NCBI GenBank assembly: GCA_904066235.2
Contig: CAJFCV020000006.1
Span: 806,001 to 870,000 of the forward strand
DNA from: Bursaphelenchus xylophilus
Lineage: Eukaryota > Nematoda > Chromadorea > Rhabditida > Aphelenchoididae
Reading direction: 5' to 3'
Length of the DNA: 64,000 nucleotides
Part shown: positions 59,216 through 64,000 of the stretch, piece by piece
How positions within the stretch are numbered: position 1 is the first letter of the stretch
How the letters are laid out: each line of letters opens with the position of its first letter
Made by a program: the position numbers and the translations under genes
Notes under the pieces: generated by a model
Databases searched by the model: none
What the model saw: the letters and a program-made list of their open reading frames with translations, nothing else
Told to the model about the DNA's origin: nothing

Positions 59216-60160
59216 TAATATTGTGACTTTCTTCTATAACATATCGCAAAATTAACCACATTTTTTGCAAAACCTTCTTGCCAAAAAGCAACAATTTAGC
59301 CGCACCATACCTTCCAAATTTCCTACTTCCCAATAAAAGCCAAAGAACGCAGCCGCTGACATTATTGGAGGCCATAAACAACCCCGACAACAAGTCATTA
59401 TTACATTTTATTTTATTGTGCCAAATATATGTGCATAGAAGCAGACCAATAAAAAGGCATTGTAAAATACGACAAGGACTTTAACCCGGTGCTAAAAGTG
59501 TTTTTGAGTAGCAAAAAATAATTTTAAAAGTATTTTTTAAAACGAAAACTAGATTTTTTGTCTATTTTTTATTTATTTTTTGTCATTTGTGGCCATTGTT
59601 GTCTTGAATATTGACAAATTGTTGACGATAATTTACTAATTTTTATATTAAACACAATTTTTATTTTGCAAAATGTTGTTTAAGCCTAAAAATTCGAAAA
59701 TCGACATAATTTTAGACAAAAATGATTTAAAAACGAAAAATTGCAAAAAAAAACAACAAAAACCACAATAAATTGACTAATTTCAAACCTAATTTTTTTG
59801 GATAAAATACGACTCTATTGGAGAAAGAAAAATTTTTATTAATAAAATCTTTATTTTCAAAATTCGGCGATAAAAAGCCCCAATTAAAAAGAAAGACATC
59901 CACATGTAACCTTTACTTTTCCGCACCCAGTTCATATCCGCCAGTGGCTGTTTAGAATTTCAAGCACAATGGCACGCGACGGAGATCTCAAATCCTCCAG
60001 GGTTCTCATTAAAACGCTCCGAAACAAAATTAATTTTATGCATAATTTGGGGCGACAAAAACATATCCAGAATTAATTACCGACTTGTTTGGCCGACAAT
60101 TCGAAAACAGTAACCAGAAAACGGTGTCTCGGAACGTCAGTTTTTTCCAAATTTTGGGGT
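59216..60160. other. AT-rich gene-free stretch
   Basis: Mostly A/T-rich with TAAAATACG words (59463, 59801). A short GC-richer island lies at about 59.9-60.0 kb. Nothing else recognised. Confidence 0.4.
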
Positions 60161-60164
60161 TGAC

Positions 60165-61100
60165 ATTTTTGCACAGTGCAATTTTTGGAGGTATAAAATT
60201 TTTTGCACTGTGCGGAGAGTTTGGAGTCTTGCACGGTGCAGATTTGGAAGGAAAAATTTTTGCACGGTGCATTTTTTGGATAGAAAATTTTTTCGCACTG
60301 TGCGGAAATTTTGGAAACTTGCACTGTGCATAAATATTTAAAAATTTTTTGCCCTGTGCAGTAAAATTATTTTTATGCATTTTGCTACCAAAATCGTATT
60401 CTGCTCTGTGCAAAGTGCATGAAAAATCGTACAAAAATCAAATTTTTCACTGAGCAGAGAAAACAATTTTTGCACAGTGCAGTTTGTAGAGGTAACAAAA
60501 AATTTGCACTGTGCGGGAAGTTTGGAGTCTTACACAGTGCATCAATATTTGAAAATTTGTGCACTGTGCAGCAATATTATTTTTATGCAATTTGCGAATA
60601 AAAATGGTATTTCGCGCTGTGTTAAAATTTTGAAAAGTTGCACCGTGCAAAAAATCAATTTTTTTACCATGCAGAAAAAATTTTTGCACTGTGCGAAAAG
60701 TTTGGAGCCTTGCACAGTGCAGCAATATTTGAAACTTTTCGCACTGTGCTAAAATTTTGAAAAATTAAAGTCGAATTTTTCACTGTGCTGAAAAACAGTT
60801 TTTGCACAGTGCAGTTTTTAGTGGTAAAAAAATTTTGCACTGTGCGGTAAGTTTGGGGTTTTGAACTGTGCAACAAACTTATTTTTAAGCACTGTGCGAC
60901 AAAACCGATATTTCTCACTGCGACAAAATTTTCAAAAATTGCACTGTGCAAAACAAAAAAAAAAATTTTTGCACTGTGAAGTGCCAAAACTTGCCAAAAA
61001 AAAATTTTTGTACAGTGCCAAAAATTATCAAATCATGCACTGTGCACTTCCCGCTGATTTCTGCATGGTGCCAAAATTTGAATTTTTCAGACAGTGCATA
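60165..61100. repeat. Longest GCACNGTGC palindrome array
   Basis: About 19 perfect copies and roughly ten one-mismatch copies over 0.93 kb. Linkers such as AGTTTGGAGTCTTGCAC and ATATTTGAAAATTTG recur. GCACAGTGC and GCACTGTGC predominate, and degraded copies (GCCCTGTGC, GCTCTGTGC) show mutational decay. Confidence 0.88.
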
Positions 61101-61494
61101 AAATTTTTATATCAATTTATCTTATGTTGTCAAAATTTCATCAAAAAATGTCATCATAAAGCAAAAACAACCCCAAACACTCCCAGTTTTGCAAATTCCA
61201 CCGCCAATGGCCCGTAGGGCTTGAAGCAGAAAAAACGAAAGCCAGATTTGTCAGAAATCCCGGGTTCCTTCTCATTCCGCGCCTCTTCCACCTTGAGAGC
61301 CTCGAGCGGGGGAGAAAGGAAAACACCGGACTCATTTCCTTGAACCGCCAAAACCGGATAAAGCCGGCTTTCGGCCGCTCTTCGGCCCCGCTTCTTTTGG
61401 GGGGTTTTATTATTCCCAGCCCCAAATTCGAGAGGTTTGAATGCAAGCGGATATAATTGTAGGAAAAAATTGCTGCGATAAAACCTCTCCTTAT

Positions 61495-61652
61495 ATTAGT
61501 GGTCCATTTGCAAAGTAAGAAAGATTTTTGCGACATGCACGGTGCGAAAACAAAAGGGCACGTTGCACTGTGCATTTTGTTGTTTTTTTCATCGCGCAGA
61601 CTGTTTTCGGCGTCCCTCGCACTCTTTCTTTGACTTTGCGAACGGACTAATA
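61495..61652. mobile_element. Family C MITE with GCACNGTGC motifs
   Basis: The left end ATTAGTGGTCCATTTGCAAA and the right end CTTTGCGAACGGACTAATAA are diverged inverted ends. The interior has TTTGCGACATGCACGGTGCG and GCACTGTGC. Confidence 0.65.
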
Positions 61653-61713
61653 ATTGAAAAGGAGGCGCAAAATAGACTCGTTCGAAGGGCAACAATTTAA
61701 AGTCATCATTTCT

Positions 61714-61827
61714 CGGTCTGTCGGGAAAATAATGTGGATTTGTCGCGGCAAAATGTCTCGTGTCGTCGATGGCGTCGGTGTGCCGTTTTATGGCACGTCG
61801 AATCCACATTATTTTCCCGACATACCG
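61714..61827. mobile_element. Family A MITE, short copy
   Basis: CGGTCTGTCGGGAAAATAAT then GTGGATT at the left; inverted AATCCACATTATTTTCCCGA then CATACCG at the right. The interior has TCGCGGCAAAATG. Confidence 0.85.
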
Positions 61828-61902
61828 AAAAATGATGACTTTAAATTTGCTAAGGGTTGCATCAATTTTTGGGGTGTCACAAGGACCCTGAGTTTTCTGT
61901 AC

Positions 61903-62095
61903 AGTTCAGGTCGTATACTGGTTGACAAAATTTTCTTTCCACCTCGTATCTCGGGAACCGCTAGACCTAGAACTTCCAAATTTGGCATAGAAACATCCTG
62001 GCACAATCTAACACCATACCCAAAAAATCAAATCATTTGATGCACTTTCAGTGCCCTTTTTATGCAAACGGCAAAAAAAGGATGACAAAATTTTC
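61903..62095 (+). repeat. Family D repeat, copy 1
   Basis: The words TATACTGGTTGACAAAATTT, CCACCTCGTATCTCGGGAAC, ACACCATACCCAAAAAATCA and TGATGCACTTT reappear in reverse orientation at 63651-63845. GACAAAATTTTCTTTCCAC recurs immediately afterwards at about 62084. Confidence 0.8.
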
Positions 62096-62099
62096 TTTC

Positions 62100-63610
62100 C
62101 ACTTTGGAAAAACGTTTGCAAATCAAAAGCCAGAGGGCGCTAAGGCATGATTTTGGTATCGTTGTATTCGCGAAGAAGTCCTCTCTCGATCCGTGTCACA
62201 ATTTAACAGGAGTTTTCGTTTGTTCGCCCTTGGGCTTTACAAACGGACTAGAACCAGCTTAATTGTCCTTAACGTCAAATAATATTGTATAATATTATTT
62301 TGTGCACTTTCCCAAAATACATCTGTTCGTTTATATCCGGATAAAACCGACTTGCGCACCCATTCTTTGCCCGCAAATTGGCCAGATCCCGTTTCCTTGG
62401 CCAATTTTCTTGACATCCATTAAGGGCCTTTCTTTTTGAAATTATTAGCCGCCGAATAACGAGATATATCCGGATAAACGGCTGAACCATTTTTTAGAGT
62501 GCAATTTACTCAAAAAAAATATGAAATTCGTATAAATACGGAAAGCTAAAATACGATAGGATTGTTATAAATATATGGTAGGTTGTATTGAACAATTCTG
62601 GAAATCAAAGAAGCGGGTTCCCGCCAACTTTATACAATCTTGGCGTTGGCGTTCTGTTGCAAGAGCTCTTGCAAAAAGTCTCTTGCAAGAGGCTTTTTTG
62701 CAGCAAATAAGCTTGCGATACGAAAGATAAATCAAATACGAAAATTTTAATTATTGATGAAGGTCCAAAAAGCCAGAATGTTCATGATAAAACCTCAAAT
62801 TTCCCGTCAATTGCAAAACAAATGGGGACTGTGTTGAAAATAAATAAATAGGGTAGAACAGATGACGGTTAATCAGGCTATAAAATGAAAATTTTGCGTG
62901 AAATTTCAAAATTCGTATTTAGAAAAATTTGAAATTCCCGCCAAAAATATCAAATTTTGAAATATTGGCATTCCGTTGCAAATAACATTTATCGTAAAAT
63001 TGGAGTGTTAAAATACGCTATAAATAATATCATTACAACTTTCTCCTGTAAAATGCAAATTTTGCTGTGCATTTCAAAAATTAAAATTTTTCGCCGATTT
63101 TCAGAATCCAACATTTTTTTCAAGAACGCGTTTCCCATCAAAAAATCTCATTCTTCTCCGCACACCGTTCCCCGAACTCATCGCCTCCGGTCTTAATGTT
63201 GACGTCTGCCGAGTGTTTTCCCTCCACGCCGAGCAGGTGGAATTGTCGAGGCCCTGAGGGGCGCACGGATAATCGAAATCTCCGACGGCATTCCCATTCC
63301 CAGCCGCCGCTAATGAGCCGACAAAAACCTATTACGCCACGTATAAATATTTAATAATCTCCCCTCCAAATAGCATTACCTTCGTCGGGGCCGCCGGGCG
63401 GCCCCGTAATTAGGTTCGCCGGCTTTTCGGTTTAAGGCACCACGCGGATATCGCGAAGGTAAACAAGGTGCTGGAATGACAGCCGACGGTTTGGTCCCAA
63501 AACAGGCAGCAGCAAAGGGCAGGGACAGGCTTGACGACATCGTTGTGAAAAGGTTTGAAATACAAAAATAAAAACAAATGTGATCAATATTCCAAGGGGT
63601 GCGGAGGAGA
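62100..63610. other. Gene-free stretch at right side
   Basis: A diverged family C-like end (TTTACAAACGGACTAGAACC) lies near 62235. 62.3-62.5 kb and 63.15-63.5 kb are GC-richer islands. A 21-bp perfect palindrome lies at 63386-63406. No exon was recognised. Confidence 0.45.
63386..63406. repeat. 21-bp perfect GC palindrome
   Basis: CGGGGCCGCC, a single G, then GGCGGCCCCG: a ten-base-pair stem with a one-base centre, inside a GC-rich island. Confidence 0.8.
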
Positions 63611-63952
63611 TCAGTCCGTCGGGAAAATAATGTGGATTCGTCGCAGCTTATAGCCTCAATTTTTGTCATCCCGTTTTTTCGCCTTTTGCATAAAAAGTGC
63701 ATGTAAAGTGCATCAAATTATATGATTTTTTGGGTATGGTGTTAGATTGTCCCAGGATGTTTCTACGCCGAATTTGGAGGTTCTAGGCCCTGCGGTTCCC
63801 GAGATACGAGGTGGAAAGAAATTGTTGTCAACCAGTATAGATTCGCCCGTATTCGCTTTGCGACGGTTAGCCGTTAGGGATTTGGTGCGAGACTGCGGCG
63901 AGGCGACACATTTCCAGCTACAAATCCACATTTATTTCCCGACAAAACTGAC
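63611..63952. mobile_element. Family A MITE interrupted by a family D repeat
   Basis: The left end TCAGTCCGTCGGGAAAATAA then TGTGGATTC, and the right end TTTATTTCCCGACAAAACTGA, bracket a 342-bp unit, about 200 bp longer than other copies. The excess (about 63651-63845) is the family D repeat in reverse orientation relative to 61903-62095. Confidence 0.8.
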
Positions 63953-64000
63953 TGTTCTCCACGTTTTGCGTACCCTCTCAGCGGAAAAGATTGTTGAATA
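63953..64000. mobile_element. Family B element fragment at the window edge
   Basis: GTTCTCCACGTTTTGCGTAC, then CCTCTCAGCGGAAAAGATTG, matches the family B interior and runs off the right end. Confidence 0.6.

Noticed and set aside
57335..61100. CRISPR-like appearance of regularly recurring short palindromes
   Set aside because: The genome is eukaryotic, the repeat is only 9 bp, spacing is irregular and there are no cas genes.
63420..63445. TAAGGCACCACGCGG resembling mir-124 (TAAGGCACGCGG)
   Set aside because: There is an internal three-base insertion and no precursor fold was seen.

Overview
The window reads as rhabditid-type nematode genomic DNA. Introns are AT-rich and use GTAAGT/GTGAGT donors and TTTTCAG acceptors. 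Coding exons are GC-richer. The identifiable genes are closest to nematode or general metazoan families, and an elongator tRNA-Met sits in an intron. Gene identities are read from translated exons and remembered family motifs, without database searches. Most exon joins below were checked for splice signals and for phase agreement.

Genes, left to right. (1) ect-2 on the minus strand (about 6825 down to 297, continuing off the left edge): a Rho-family exchange factor with tandem BRCT domains, a DH domain and the start of a PH domain. Its introns hold a tRNA-Met(CAT) gene and a 767-bp foldback element. (2) A maoc-1-like peroxisomal-type 2-enoyl-CoA hydratase (minus, 9636 to 7547), complete, 325 residues. 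(3) An MFSD8/CLN7-like major facilitator (minus, 14752 to 10899), complete, 512 residues, with three transposon- or repeat-filled introns. (4) A small secreted, probably GPI-anchored Ly6/uPAR-like protein (plus, 16826 to 18128). (5) dve-1 (minus, about 25862 to 19954): a SATB/Defective-proventriculus-type factor with a ULD domain, a CUTL-like segment and two homeodomains. Its N-terminal exon was not located.

From about 25.9 kb to the right edge (roughly 38 kb) I find no convincing protein-coding gene. This desert lies upstream of dve-1. It alternates AT-rich filler, GC-richer non-repetitive islands that look regulatory rather than coding, and non-autonomous transposons.

At least four dispersed element families recur. 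A: TA-flanked elements with ends like TCAGTCTGTCGGGAAAATAA. B: about 450-bp TTA-flanked elements with ends like CAGGGGAAGTACTCCAAGTG. C: elements ending in AGTCCG...CGGACTA that carry the motif GCACNGTGC. D: a pair of about 190-bp repeats, one nested inside a family A copy.

The most unusual signals are dense irregular arrays of the 9-bp palindrome GCACNGTGC (mostly 29.4-29.9 kb and 54-61.6 kb), five about 45-bp ATACGAT hairpins confined to one dve-1 intron, a dispersed CTAGTGTAATATAA word seen more than 20 times, and a telomere-repeat-like palindrome inside a longer inverted repeat near 16.1 kb.
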